A stretch of 64,000 nt of DNA. Source: Lotus japonicus. Its lineage: Eukaryota; Streptophyta; Magnoliopsida; Fabales; Fabaceae. Of this stretch, positions 35,786-48,382 are shown piece by piece. The notes under the pieces were generated by a model. The model was not told the DNA's origin. It searched no databases and saw only the letters and a program-made list of their open reading frames with translations. Position 1 is the stretch's first letter. Every line of letters starts with the position of its first letter. Both the position numbers and the translations under genes were made by a program. Location of the stretch: assembly GCF_012489685.1 (NCBI RefSeq), contig NC_080044.1, positions 30,980,369 through 31,044,368 of the forward strand. The letters are read 5' to 3'.

Positions 35786-36903
35786 AGTATCCAATGTGGC
35801 TGGCGAATGTGGTTATGGTGAAAAAGGCTAATGGAAAATGGAGAATGTGTACTTATTATACGGATTTGAACAAACATTGTCCGAAGGATTCATATCCTCT
35901 GCCAAATATTGACAAACTTGTGGATAGAGCGTCTGGATTTGGAATGCTTAGCCTAATGGATGCATATTCAGGATATCATCAAATCAGAATGTATGAACCA
36001 GATGAAGAGAAAACAACTTTCATGACAAATCAGGCGAACTACTGTTATCAAACTATGCCTTTTGGGCTCAAGAATGCAGGTGCAACTTATCAAAGGTTGA
36101 TGGACAAAGTTTTTGATAAGCAAGTGGGGCGAAACATGGAAATCTACGTTGATGACATGGTGGTTAAATCAGATGAAATGTTAACACATTGTTCAGATTT
36201 GGGCGAAGCTTTTGGGGAACTCAGGAAGCATAATATGAGACTTAATCCAGAGAAGTGCTCGTTTGGGATTCAGAGCGGAAAGTTTCTGGGTTTTATGATC
36301 ACAAGAAGGGGAATTGAGGTAAATCCTGACAAATGTAAGGCCATTCTTGAAATGCAAAGCCCCACCTCAGTGAAAGATGTACAGAAATTAACTGGAAGAA
36401 TTGCAGCTCTAGCAAGATTCCTGCCGTGTGCCGGAAACAAATCAGCTCCATTTTTCCAGTGTCTAAGGAAAAATAAGGCGTTTCAATGGACAGAAAAATG
36501 TGAAGTGGCGTTTCAAAATCTGAAGGAGCATTTATCAAAGCCACCAATATTATCAAAGCCAATGTCAGGTATTTCACTGTCAATGTTTATTTCAATATCT
36601 GATAATGCTGTTAGCTCAGTCTTGTTGCAAGAAATTAAAGGTGATTTGAGGATCATATATTTTGTGAGTCATGCACTTCAAGGAGCGGAAGTGAGATATC
36701 AAAAAATTGAAAAGGCTGCCTTAGCCTTGATTATATCCGCCAGGAAGTTAAGACCTTATTTCCAAGGCTTTCCTGTGGTAGTCAAAACTGATTTGCCACT
36801 TCGCCAAGTGTTGCAAAAGCTTGATCTAACAGGAAGAATGGTTTCATGGGCTATAGAGTTGTCAGAGTTTGGGATTTCATTTGAGAAAAAAAAGGCAAGT
36901 TAA
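35779..36903 (+). pseudogene. Gypsy reverse transcriptase and first RNase H
   Basis: RT motifs: ANVVMVKKANGKWRMC, YHQIRMYEPDEEKTTF, MPFGLKNAGATYQRLM and the catalytic YVDDMVVKS near 36148. The RNase H connection and core follow (ISISDNAVSSVLLQE, VRYQKIEKAALALIISARKL). The frame ends at 36903 in a run of eight A's, one base out of phase with the next part. N-terminal RT is missing. Copies minus-strand and plus-strand DNA in the capsid in intact relatives. Confidence 0.9.
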
Positions 36904-38674
36904 AGCTCAGACTTTGATTGATTTTGTTAATGAGATGTCTCCAGAAGAAAAGAATGGAGAACAAGGTGAGTGGAGCTTGTCAGTGGATGGTTCATCTAAT
37001 GTCAAAGGCAGTGGAGCTGGAGTGATTCTGGAAGGACCCGGAGGTGTAACAATTGAACAGTCGTTAAAGTTTGATTTCAAAGCAAGCAGCAATCAAACAG
37101 AGTATGAAGCCATAATTGCAGGTTTAAGACTTGCAATTGAAATGGGCGTACGGAATATCAGAATCAAAACAGATTCACAGATAGTTTCAAGACAAATTCA
37201 AGGAGAATATCAGGCGAAGGATGCACAGTTGGCCAAGTACTTGGTAAAAGCGCAAAATTTAATGAAGCAGGTGGAGAAAGTGCAGATCAATCATGTTCCT
37301 CGCGAAGAGAATACGAGGGCGGACATTTTGTCAAAATTGGCAAGTACAAAGAAACCGGGGAATAACAAATCAGTAATTCAAGAAGTTATAAACAGCCCAA
37401 GCGTGGAAAATGAGGAAGTTATGGCCATTCCAATGGTGATTGATCAAGATTGGATGAGTAAAATTAAGTTATGTTTGGAAGCAGAGGGAGCTGATTTGCA
37501 TTTATTCACTAAAGATCAGATTCGTGAGGCAAGTCATTATACTCTTTTGGGCGATCAATTGTACAGAAGAGGAGTTGGAATCCCATTGTTGAGATGCGTT
37601 TCTAAAGAGGAGGCTGATAGAATTATGTTTGAAGTGCATGAGGGAGTTTGTGCGAGTCATGTAGGTGGAAGATCTTTGGCTGCAAAAGTTTTAAGGGCAG
37701 GGTTTTATTGGCCAACATTGAGGTCAGACTGCATGGAATATGCAAAAAAGTGTGAAAAGTGTCAGTTGTATGCAGATTTGCACAGAGCACCGCCAGAAAC
37801 ACTAAGTTCAATGAGTTCATCGTGGCCATTTGCAATGTGGGGCGTAGATATCTTGGGACCTTTCACTCCAGCAGGTTCACAAGTTAGATTCGTCCTAGTT
37901 GCGGTGGATTATTTCACCAAGTGGATTGAGGCGGAGTCAATGGCGAAGATAACGGCAGAGAAAGTTAAGAAGTTTTATTGGAGGAAGATAATTTGTAGAT
38001 TTGGTGTTCCGGCCACAATCATCTCAGATAATGGGACACAGTTTACTAGTAGAAGTGTGAAGAACTTTTGCGCAGAGATGGGTATTGAGATGCGTTTTGC
38101 TTCTATGGAGCATCCACAATCAAATGGACAAGTGGAGTCTGCAAATAAGGTTATTTTGAATGGAATCAAGAAGCGTTTGGGTGAAGCAAAAGGGTTATGG
38201 GCTGATGAATTGATTACTGTTATTTGGGCATATAATACAACACCACAATCAACCACTGGCGAATCACCGTTTAAATTAACTTATGGAGTGGATGCGATGA
38301 TCCCAGTGGAGGTGCAAGATATGACATTCAGGGTGGCAATGTACAGTGAGGAACATAATGACGTGAATAGGCTGGTGGATTTGAATTTGGCAGAGGAAAC
38401 TAATGCAGAGGTTCGTTTGAGGCAGGCAGTGGTAAAGCAAAGATCAGAAAGGCGCTACAATTCAAGAGTATTCCCAAGGCAAATGGAAGTGGGCGATTTA
38501 GTGCTGAGAAGAAAGACAAGAGGACCAGATGATTCAAAGCTGTCACCTAATTGGGAAGGACCGTACCGAATTCGAAGGGAATTGGGACATGGGGCGTATC
38601 ACTTGGAGGAATTGTCTGGGCGAAGGGTACCAAGGGCTTGGAATGCACATCATCTTCGTTACTATTACAGTTGA
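36890..38674 (+). pseudogene. Gypsy second RNase H and integrase
   Basis: After the A-run the frame continues with VKAQTLIDFVNEM. A second, plant-type RNase H domain follows (LSVDGSSNVKGSGAGVIL, EYEAIIAGLRLAIEMG, IKTDSQIV). Then integrase: the HHCC finger (HEGV...SHVG...CEKCQ) near 37640-37770 and the catalytic Asp in WGVDILGPF, Asp in ISDNGTQFT and Glu in NGQVESANK. The C-terminal SH3-like part has GDLVLRR and LSPNWEGPYRI. It is open to the stop at 38674. The duplicated RNase H points to the Tat lineage. Confidence 0.9.
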
Positions 38675-39718
38675 AGTGCAGGATGTTCGCCCAGAGTCTA
38701 TGTGTTTTGTACAGTTTGTTTCAGTTTGCATGTGGAAAATTGTGTTTGTTCAGTGTGTTGTTTAAGACTATGTTTGTTGTGTAAGACTAAATTTGATGTG
38801 CTCTTTTCTCTACCTGAAAACGAGAGTTTTTAACGAGGCATCATATATTAATGAATAACAGGTATGCACTCTTTTCTCTACCCCAGGCGGGAGAGTTTTT
38901 AACGAGGCATAACCTTTTAAAATGTTCAGGTGCATAACATTTTATTTGTTCTCATGGAAGAACATATCAACTAAGGTCTATCAATTGGGCGATGTCAGAC
39001 AATTGAGAAAGAGTAAGTCTCTTAAAACAAGAGCATTTGACCACGAATTCATAAGCACAGCCTTAAATTGGATTTAAGCTTGTCCAAAATAAGCACAAGT
39101 CTCCACGCGAGCATACTAATGAAATCAAATGTGAGACTTTGATTTCCATGAATAACTAAGTCAAGAAATGAAAAATTTGACTAAGTTATATTTACAAAGG
39201 CCTTATGATTCCAAAGTAGTTGATTCATATAAAATTCTCCACAATCTACGAGATTGGATTTTGGTTATATTTATATATTCAGCAAAAAGCGGCGAAATGA
39301 TTCTGAAGGAAATCTCAAACAAAATTTTACTTCATATAGTAAAATAAGATGCAACGGTTCTAGTTCAAAGGTTAGTAAATGAAATTTTTACTAAGTTAAA
39401 TTTCACGCTTTAATTTTTGATATTATGTTTTTAGTTCTGGTAATTAGTTAGAGCATAAGTTATTTCTAGAATTTCTAAGTAAGGTGAAGAAATATCGTTG
39501 ACATTTTGAAGATATAAGATGCTTTGTTTGAAGTAAATGGATTGTATGAAGATTTCGGATGAGGAAAGACTTGGACAAATATGTAACATTAAAGGAAATT
39601 CATTGCATTGTTGGAAAAGTTGTTACATAGAAGCAAGAAAAATAAAGGAGCTTAAAGCAAAAGAGGCTCGCAGCCTTACATATTAATATGAAAAGAAAGC
39701 GGGTACAAGATATAAAGC

Positions 39719-41498
39719 CTAGTTAGTTTCGCCCCCTCCTTCTTTGTTGTTGGCATTTTCCCCTTCATTCTCTTTATCTTCTTCTTCTTCTATCTCTTCA
39801 TCTTCCACACCTTCTTCATCCGCGTTATCTGGGCTAACCAATTTATCATCCACGATGCGAGCATAGGGGTTGGAACCTTTGAAGTTTATAGCCAGGTCAG
39901 GATTCAAGAAGGTAATTTGGCTGATTGCTTTTGCAAAGCCAGCTTCGAATTGGTCCAGGACGGAACACTTCAATTCAGAAATTTATGTTTTCATCTTGGA
40001 GTTTTCTTCGAGCACTTGGTTGTGCACGGTAGTCATCTGGGTGAGATCAGCCTTCACCTTGTCATTTTCTTCAGTCGATGCTTGAACGGAAGCATTGTAA
40101 CCTTCAGGAGTCTTCTTCACATTTTCAATCTCTAAAGCCAGATCAGCGGCTTTGTTGGATTTATCCAACAACTTCAATGTTGCTTTCATCTTCCCAATTT
40201 CTTTTTCTTTTTCTTCAACAAGCTTAGCGTTAACAAGGCCATCGAATCCGCTGGATTCTAAGTCAATCATTTTGGAGATTGCAGCAATCTCCAAACCCTT
40301 AGTCATCATAGCTTGACAAGCTTCTTTCAAACCCATCTTCCTCATCTTCTCATGATCAGCTTCAAAAACCAGGTTCGTCTCCACCAAAGAGTTGAAGTCT
40401 ATCTTTGAATCCCAAAGTGAAGTCACTTCAGTGGAGGTTAGTTCCTCAAACTCCTTCAACAGGTTCTTCCAGCAAACAGGCTGAGCACTTGATGAACAAC
40501 CTTTGTTCGCCCCGGGAGAGTCATTTTTGTTCATAAATTGTTCCAGAGAGGTCTGGTTAGAAGCTTTGCTTTTCTGAGAAGTAGGCTCTTTATTCTTCTT
40601 CTTTATCTTGGGAGGGCGGCCGATTTCAGTGCCAGAATGCCAAAAAAAAAATGTTAGAATATAAGAAGATCTTTTGCATAAAGGTGGAAGGTAAAATGCA
40701 TAATGGGATGCCTTACCAATATATTTACCCACTTCATTCTTAGAAAGGGCGGTCATAAAATCTGCAAGGTTCAATCCTAAGCCAGATAGAAGTTGGCAAT
40801 CTACTAGTTCTTCCTTAGTTAAGGCATCATCGGGAATTTTGATGATGACTTCATATTGGTTCGTCCAGTAGAACGGAAATTGAGGACTTCCGTCATCAAA
40901 ATAGAATATGTCTTTGCAGGGTTCAGACTCCCGAAGTTTGAAAAACTTTCCTTTGAAATGTTTATAGTGGCTTTTGAACAAAGTAAATAGCCTTAGACCC
41001 CTAGCGGTAGTAAGCGAAACATACTCCCCTCTAACGTTTCACCCACAGGTTTCAAAGAAATAAAAGAACTTATTACTGGTGGGTTCGATGTTTAGAGTCA
41101 GGCATAAAATCTCAAAGGCTTTTAGGTACGCCCAAGCATTGCCATGAAGTTGGGTGGGGGCTACATTTAGAAGGGTCAACACGGAGCAAGTGAAATCAGA
41201 AAAGGGGAGTGTGTATTTCAAATCGGAGAATAAATTTTCAAAGAGATAAGTGAAGTTTCGCCCTTGATTATCTGGCCCCCCAAAACAACATGGCTCATCA
41301 GGAGAGCAAGGGATTATGTCCAAATGTGCATCTAGGCCATCTTTCCTAAAATTGTACTCAGTGATTAAATCTATAATAGCTTTTGGAGTACAGTTTTTAG
41401 AAAATTCGTTTTTTGATTTTACTAGCAACCCATAGTGAATCGGCAGTTGGTGGGACATTAGGGGCAGAAGCCTCTTTACGGGTACGTTTGGAAACCAT
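39719..41498 (-). pseudogene. Antisense ORF of the gypsy element (plant 'gypsy-type transposon' protein)
   Basis: On the opposite strand, between integrase and the 3' LTR. It starts at ATG 41498 (MVSKRTRKEASAPNVPP). A one-base shift in an A-run near 41415 precedes a long frame with YGLLVKSKNEF, NVAPTQLHGNAWAYLKAFEI and FKLRESEP. TGA at 41039-41041 and TAA at 39983-39985 are single in-frame stops, after which the same frame resumes. The tail is coiled-coil-like and acidic (Glu/Asp-rich near 39730-39800). The front resembles the domain annotated as 'putative gypsy type transposon' in plants; its role is unknown. A probable intron lies at about 40630-40720, with a GTAAG donor and no clear acceptor. 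Confidence 0.75.
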
Positions 41499-41510
41499 TT
41501 TCAGAGGATC

Positions 41511-41698
41511 CTGAAAGTAAAAGGTTTAGGAGTGTGAGATGGAGATGGAATAGAGTATGAGCTTTTGGTTTAAAATGCAAGATTTATGCAATATTTTCTG
41601 GGTAGAGAAAGAGTTATGGGTTTAAAAGGTAAAAACTTTCATGTGCAAGTTCATGTAAAGTTATAGAGTTAAAGAAGAAGAAAGAAAAGAATCTTTAC
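41511..41698 (-). other. Predicted 5'-UTR intron of the antisense ORF
   Basis: On the minus strand a donor CTCTCAG|GTAAAGATTC sits at about 41698 and an acceptor TTTTACTTTCAG|GATCC at about 41511, 13 bases before the ATG. Confidence 0.5.
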
Positions 41699-41875
41699 CT
41701 GAGAGAAAGGTTGAAACTTGGAAGATTGCTGGGATGGTCGACGCTAAATGCAGGAAGCAGAGAAACGAATTTGGCAGAGAAGAAGCAAAGTTTTGGATTT
41801 TTCTTGAATATGGTAAAAGCGAGAGAATATGGGTAGTAAGGAAATGTAGATAAGTGACAAGAGGAGTAAAAATGT

Positions 41876-41890
41876 GAGACTTTATATAGA
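41876..41890 (-). promoter_or_regulatory. TATA box of the antisense transcript (predicted)
   Basis: The minus strand reads CTCTATATAAAGTCTC about 380 bases upstream of the antisense ATG and ahead of its 5' leader. This suggests the antisense gene has its own promoter. Confidence 0.5.
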
Positions 41891-42547
41891 GAAGGAAGAA
41901 GGGGTGAAGGGGTGAGGTGAAAAGGTGAATTAATTAGCAGGTTAAATGTTGAGTGGACGCGTGCTTCCACGCGAATACTCAAAGGTCAGGTTTGATGTTT
42001 AGATTAAAGGGACACGTCGGTCAAGAATTTGAATTTGAACGGATGTGATTCGTCACGAAAGTCAAGTGGAAAGGACGTTTTAGTCCGGAAGACATGACGC
42101 TTCAAAGGCAATTGGAACGGGCACGACCTTTTGTAGGTGAATTTATTTCGTGTATGAATTAAACAATGCTTTTAATTATATTTATTTCTCATGATGGTAA
42201 TTATGTCAGTGGGATTTAAAGACGCATGATAATACTGCGGCTCAAGTTCCCAAATATTTGTGGATATCTGTTGATGTAATTGTAGCAGGTAAAGCAATGA
42301 TGGCTCTTGCCACAGTAAGAGCATAGGAGGTGACAGGTAAAGAGATTTGACAAGTTCGATTCAGCACGCAAGGAAAAGAAATGAGAGAAGAGCTAGTCTG
42401 ATGTGGTTATTGTTATTCGCTTTTATCTAAATGTACAGGTGTTATAATTTACACGCCCATTTTGGTTATATTATAAATGCTTTAATGATTGTGGGCTGAT
42501 TAAAGACACTTTCGTCTTATTCTAAGCCTTAGTGTCTTGTGGGCTTG

Positions 42548-42773
42548 TGGTCTGATATGGGCGCACCAATGCATAAGACATTTGGGCTGAACGTTTTGTA
42601 TACTTAATGGGCCGGGCAACCCATGGTTCGTTCGGACCAAAACCCAAGTTATAAATAACAGGCACCACCCAAGCGGTGGGGGACCTATCATTTTACGCAT
42701 TTTTTATTTACTTGTTCATCTCTCGCTTGCTCTCATTTGATTAGCCCTAAGCAGTTAGTTCTATACTAGAACA
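42548..42773 (+). repeat. 3' LTR
   Basis: TGGTCTGATATGGG...CTATACTAGAACA, followed by GAAGG. No clear polypurine tract is visible just before it, perhaps because it has decayed. Confidence 0.95.
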
Positions 42774-42778
42774 GAAGG

Positions 42779-44300
42779 ACTGATAAAGTTGAAGAATAGC
42801 ATGAGGTGATTTATATAGAAATTTCAGAATTAGGGTTACTTTTCAATGCAAGTTAAAAATGGAAGGAAAATTAGGGTAATATTATGCTTGGTATTTGAAA
42901 TTAGCCGACGCTATTTTTTTTTCAACCAAAATTTCAATCGTACGCTTATAGTGACTTTTAATAGCATGAGGTGATTTACTACTCAAAATAGGAAATTCAA
43001 TTAATTTCAGGGTAATTTTTTCTTCATAAGAATGGAAAGTATCAACTTAAAATATTACCCCGTGCGTTACAAATCATGATATTAGATAGTGATTCAATTT
43101 ATTAAAATATTACAAACACACGATTCACTTATAATTATTATGAATGATAGGTCAATATTTCTCATTTATGGAAATGATTAATTATAGGAAATGCGTTATT
43201 TAACTGAGAAACGCATTGATTTCAAAAAAAAAACTGAGAAACGCGTTGTCGACGGTCCTCGCACAGGTAATGAGTAATTATAGGAAATTCGAAACTATTT
43301 CGAATATTTTTGAAAAATGGTAATTCTATTTAAACACATGGATCTTGTGGTGCAAAACAAAAATTATTTGTAATTAAATAGTTGAAATAGTCAAAATGTT
43401 AATTAGCCATTAATGTGAATATTTTATGTTAGCAATTAATGAATGGCTAAAAAAAAATCAGCATTCAATAAGCTTTCAATAATGGGCCTCCATACAAAAC
43501 TGAAATGAAAATGAGCTTTGTAATGTTTTGGTCCAAATCAATAAGACGGTGACACTTGTCAGGCAAAGAGGGAGGTTAAGTGAGAGTAATGCTTGGAGTG
43601 CCAAATCAGCAAGGTGAGTCTCACAACCTTCCTCTTTTCTAAAGTTTATAGATTTGAGAACCTATTATAATATTTATTGTTGCATTATATTTTATGTATA
43701 ATACTATAAAGTTATGGGGGTTGTATTTTTTTTATTTATTATTCCTTTATATACTATATATTTATTTTAAAATAATATTATTTAATTTATAGCGGTAATA
43801 CTGGTTTTACCACGGTTTAACTACGGTTGAACCAATAACTGTGAACTAGTGCCATAAACAAATTGATATTTGGTTTAACTTGAAGACAACACTTTACTTC
43901 ACTGATTACTTTCCCGTGTCAATCTTTGCAAAATATCTTTGCTTTTAATTATATCTCATTAAATATGTCTTTTATAGCCAAACTAACATGTGAAGGTTCC
44001 TAATTGTATTTGTTCTCTTGGAGCATTTTCAGTTTTTAATAAAATAATTTGATTGGTAGATAGAGGTAAATTAAATTAGAGGTCAGCATTCTCTGTCATT
44101 GTTAGTTTGGGATTTGGATCATCTCCAGCGGCTGGAGGGTCCAACAATGTATACCACCCTTAGAAAAATTTAGTGTTTAAATTACTTTTTTACCTCAACA
44201 CATCTCAACCATTAATTATTTTGATCTATGACTATAAATGAGTCGTAGAGGTTGGACAACAATTTGGGATGGAGAGGATCCCAATCCGTTAGTTTGAGAC
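42779..44300. other. Intergenic region
   Basis: AT-rich. AATAGCATGAGGTGATTTA occurs twice (about 42796 and 42962), the only local repeat seen. No gene recognised. Confidence 0.4.
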
Positions 44301-44329
44301 AAAAAGGAGAAACACTTTGGGAAGGTGGA

Positions 44330-47300
44330 TACGTTCGGAATAATTTAAATAATAGTTAGAAATAATTTTCCATATATTCAGAATTTATTTATAATATTTT
44401 TATGACTTAAGCCCTTATTTTTGAGTTAGCAATTTCTTTAGGGACTAAAGTTTGAAACAAGGAAGAACTTAAGGACTTTTATTTGAAAAGTTCTAGAGTT
44501 CAGGGACTGAAACGTGAATGCAGCACCTAATCCTACTGTTCAACCTCACATCACCATACTTCTCTTCATCATATTTCTGAACATGGTGATATGCTTGCAT
44601 GAAATTTTAATGGACAAACTCATACTACAAGATCAAAAACTCTATTTTTATGATATGAGTTCTATTGTGGGATAAAGCTTGACATATAAGCTTGGGCCCT
44701 CTATATAAAGAGGTGTTGGGTGGAAAATTTTCCACACAATTCAGAAGCTTCCTCTCCTACTCTACTCAATCTGTTCCTCTCTCCCTCTCACACACTCTTT
44801 TCCTTTCATCTCTCAAACTTCTCAAACCTGCAACTGCCTCTCTCTCTCTGCTCTTTGATACCCACTTAACGAGATCACCTCCACTGTGTTCGTGAGGAGG
44901 AAATGAAGCCAGTCCTGCCCTCCGCTCGCTCCACCGCCGCACACCGCCATCTTCTCCGGCCAGCTTCGCCGGAGTTCGTCTTGGAATTCGGTAAAAAGAC
45001 CTTCTCCTGGCTCTATTCGATGCTCTGAGTCCGAATATGATGTTTATTTTGCGAAATTCAAAGCCTTTCCTAACGAACAGAGAGCTTTTATAAAATTCGA
45101 ATTTTGCTCTCATGCATGTCCTTACCTTCATGACCAATGTATTCTAAATCATTCTTTGCATTACTGGACATGTATAGATCATGAAATAGGTTCTAGATTA
45201 TGGTTTTATGCAGCTTGTGGGTACAAACCTGAAAAAGAGGGTGTGATGAACAAGTTCATCACCTCCCTTGCTCTCTTTCACGACACGGGAAGGAGGAGCA
45301 CGAACCAGAGGTTTAGAGCCTCTGGTAGCTCTATTTTACAGCCCACTAAGGTCTTAAAATCCTCTGTTGCTGGTTGATTGTGTCGATAGATGAGTTATTG
45401 ATAATTAATCAAACTTAAAAATGCTTAAATTTGACATAAAAATGAGTTAAGTTGTTGTATTAAGGTGTGTGCAGGTTTGGACCAGCATTAAGAGACCTTA
45501 TTATGGTCTGAGAACCCCTGACTTCAGAGATTAATTGGCTAATCATGTTCAGACCTTGATGATTGATTTTTATATGACTTCAAATTAAATTGGTTTAACA
45601 TGGTTTAATTTAGCATTTTACGTTATGTGCTAAAGCTGGACAGATTTGGAACATGTTAACGGACTCACATTAGACTATCAGATTAATGAATATATGGTTT
45701 AAGTGCTTGTTTATGTTATGACCTTGAAACTTGACCTTTAAAATCACTTAAAGAGAGCTTAATTTGGACTTAAGTGAACTTAAGTTTGTGTGGTTAATTT
45801 AAGTATTGTGAATTGTGTATATTGCAGGTCAGGAACAATCCACTTCACTTCCTTTGGGTAAGGGGAGTTTACAGGCTACGAGGATATGATGATTATATGA
45901 TTCTCTGGCAGGAGGATCGCGTTTAATTATATTTAATTAGCTGTTAATTATCATTGCTATTCGATATGGTTGTAACTTTAATACAGGTGTTGTGTGTGAA
46001 TGCTGGATACTTGTATGGTTGATTGATGCATTAGACAGGTGCAGGTTATGGCTCAGAGAAAAGAAATACAGGGAAATGGGTCTTGGAGGCATTTATGTGG
46101 CAGGAACCATGGAATAGTTATTCAGTGATCAACATATCTATCTTTAGCTTTCAAACAAGGATTTTGCATTTAGGAGAAATTGATTAGAAAATAATTAGGT
46201 GATAATGGCTTAGAGTAATAATAAAACCGTTTATGCATGAAACTATATTTTTGTTGTTGATCACTGAATAACAGGTATTCCAGGTGATGGTTCGATTACG
46301 AATTCAGAATGCCTCCAGGATAACTACTCAAATATGAGTAACCGAACCTTGTGTGGTTCCAGGCAGGATAAGGGGGAGATGGTTGAACGATGATTGAATA
46401 ATTTTCATGCATCATAACATGAGCAGGTAGGATAAGGAGTAGGAACGTGCAGCAACTTCCACCTGAGACCCCGGATGTGCACCCGGTGTGGATGCCCGAG
46501 ATACCTGAGGTGGCACGTAAGACCATGAGTGGCAGTGCAATTTGAAAACGCTAAAAGGGTATTCAGACTCGGTAAAGAGTGGGCCGGTGGCGCCATATTC
46601 CCGAGTGGCGTTCCGAAGTGAGAGGCTTTGAGAAGCCAATGGGCCCAGCAATCATATGTGATATGTGTTTGTTGATACGGTGGCATGCATAGCATAAACT
46701 CATATTTGCTTATGTAATTTGTATGTGATTGTGTGTGGTTGCAGGATGATGATTGATTGCTAACCGAATATAATTATTTGCCTTACTTCTGACTGATATA
46801 TTATATATGATTTATATCTAAGTCGTTCTGTACACCCTTACGCTTTATTTTTCTAGATAACACAGAGATAGCTGAGGGAGATGGACCTTCCAGTTGAGAT
46901 GATACTAGCGGACTTTTCCTCGCCGGAGGGATGGTATATTGACCCTCACACCGGTATCTGTACATATGTAGGGATGTCGACGTTCTAGTATCGCCATCCC
47001 AATAGCCCTGTACCTGGTTACCCAGTTTCTTTTCCTCGGATGTTCAGTTTCATCATGCCCCCACACTTCCTAGCTCAGGAGATCTTGGAGGAGCCTCCGC
47101 TACCACCTATGCCGAACTTCGCCGCTCCTTTGGCAGCTGTACCACCACCACCGGAGCCTCAGCTTGACATGCCCGTGGAGAATGGGCATGTGAAGGAGGT
47201 ACCCGGTAGGGACACGAGGAGGAGGAGAGAGGGACGCCCCCGTAGGTGGGATGTGGGGCCTAGCGACTAGAGGAGGAGCTAGTGATGGTGTCTGTTGATA

Positions 47301-47610
47301 TCATGTGTTCTGTCTTTTTGTTGTTCTCTGATGAAGATGTACTCTTATGACCGCTGAGCTATTTTTGTGGTACCCTTGTATGATGAGCTCAGCTTAGTAG
47401 GACTCTGATGACAGCCGTGCGGTTTGGCTTAGTGATGTATGTTTTAGGTGGCGGCAGACTCTGCAATATAGCCGCTGCGATGATGTGTACTTGTTGTGAT
47501 GTATATATTTGTGTAGGAGTATGTTATCCCAAACCTAAGTATTACCACTTACGCTTTACTGTTCCGTTACGCTTATTATTTCAGGTTTTGGAAGTCAACG
47601 CTTAGGTGAA
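44330..47610 (+). mobile_element. Large LTR-like non-coding element (family B), boundaries uncertain
   Basis: Same general plan as family A. There is a TATA box (TATATAAAG at 44702-44710), then a CT-rich leader and a GC-rich stretch with a GT donor near 44990 (GGAATTCG|GTAAAAAG). A long T-rich region follows, then a short ORF near the end (46881-47270) and a tail with ACGCTTAGGTGAAAGTCACA. The tail resembles the ends of large gypsy LTRs. Neither terminal repeat nor target duplication was found, so it may be truncated. No pol genes. Confidence 0.4.
46881..47270 (+). pseudogene. Family B short ORF with one in-frame TAG
   Basis: Starts MDLPVEMILADFSSPEGWYI and reaches TAG at 46986-46988. It continues in the same frame with Pro-rich sequence (LEEPPLPPMPNF, AAVPPPPEPQL), then an Arg-rich tail (GRDTRRRREGRPRRWDVG) and TAG 47268-47270. 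The 'ADFSSPEGWYIDPHTG' stretch recalls 'ADWFSMVSPSGG' of family A, in the same position relative to the element end. Unknown function. Confidence 0.5.
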
Positions 47611-48382
47611 AGTCACACGCTTGGTGTCGAGTAGCAGAGTAGCACCCAAGAGGATAATTGAAGTAGAAAGATAACAGAATAAAATAAAATAAAATAAAGT
47701 AAAGTAAAAAGTACACCGCGAGAGAGTGACGACGTATTAACATTACAACGTGGGGACTCTCTCTCCAGCAGAGTGCTTGGAGTTGCGCCCCCACACTTTC
47801 ATCCCTTTCTCAAATCAACCCTAGCTGGCAATGGCGTGTTGGCTCTCCATCTCTACCCACTCTGCTCCTCTCTCAAATCAACCCTAGCTGGCAATGGTGT
47901 GTTGCCTTACCCTCGCTACCCTCTCTCCCCTTGCTTGGATTTCCTTCTATTTTCCTTAGTCGGAACCCTAGATTTCTTCCCGTGTTGAACTTCATTTTTA
48001 CCCACTATTGACAAATCTATCACGCCGTTTTTTCAGATTGATCTGATGATTCATTTATCTTCGCCTCTATCTACTGTTCCTTCGTCATGCTTTCTCCTCA
48101 GTTGGACAAGTCTTTGGTTTGAATGCATCTTCAAAGGTTGATCTGTGTTCAAATGGTCAGTATCAATCCAATTCTCAATTAATTTTCGTACTACTTTTAC
48201 ACTTTTGTATTATGATCACCTACATGTGCTACTGGTACGGTTCTGTCAATGTAGTTGATAATTTTTGCTATAAATACTCCCTTGCTGTGAACTTCCAATC
48301 ACCACATTTCCCCTCTCAGTCTGTTTGAAAAAATCTCCTTTATTTGCACTGATTTCACCGATCTCTCTGTTTTCATTGCTCC
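47611..48382 (+). other. Leader-like region with a 63-bp tandem duplication
   Basis: An AAAAT-type repeat (AATAAAATAAAATAAAGTAA) at about 47680-47705 is followed by a CT-rich, transcript-leader-like stretch. TCTCAAATCAACCCTAGCTG occurs at 47808 and 47871, each followed by GCAATGG-GTGTTG. No long frame follows, so it may be the 5' end of a dead gene. Confidence 0.4.

Larger units (their letters stand above)
33877..42773 (+). mobile_element. Ty3/gypsy retrotransposon, Tat-like, with antisense ORF
   Basis: An 8.9-kb unit bounded by 225-226-bp LTRs and a perfect 5-bp duplication GAAGG (33872-33876 and 42774-42778). Internal order is primer site, gag, protease, reverse transcriptase, two RNase H-type regions, integrase, then a 3.9-kb 3' region with an ORF on the opposite strand. 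This order, short LTRs and an antisense ORF suit the Tat lineage. By eye the LTRs differ by four substitutions and one indel, so the insertion is fairly young. Gag has two stops, pol has an internal deletion and frameshifts, so it cannot act alone. Confidence 0.93.

Noticed and set aside
44766..45137. Arg-rich minus-strand ORF opposite the leader of the family B element
   Set aside because: Composition follows the CT-rich leader and GC-rich patch on the other strand; no family recognised.
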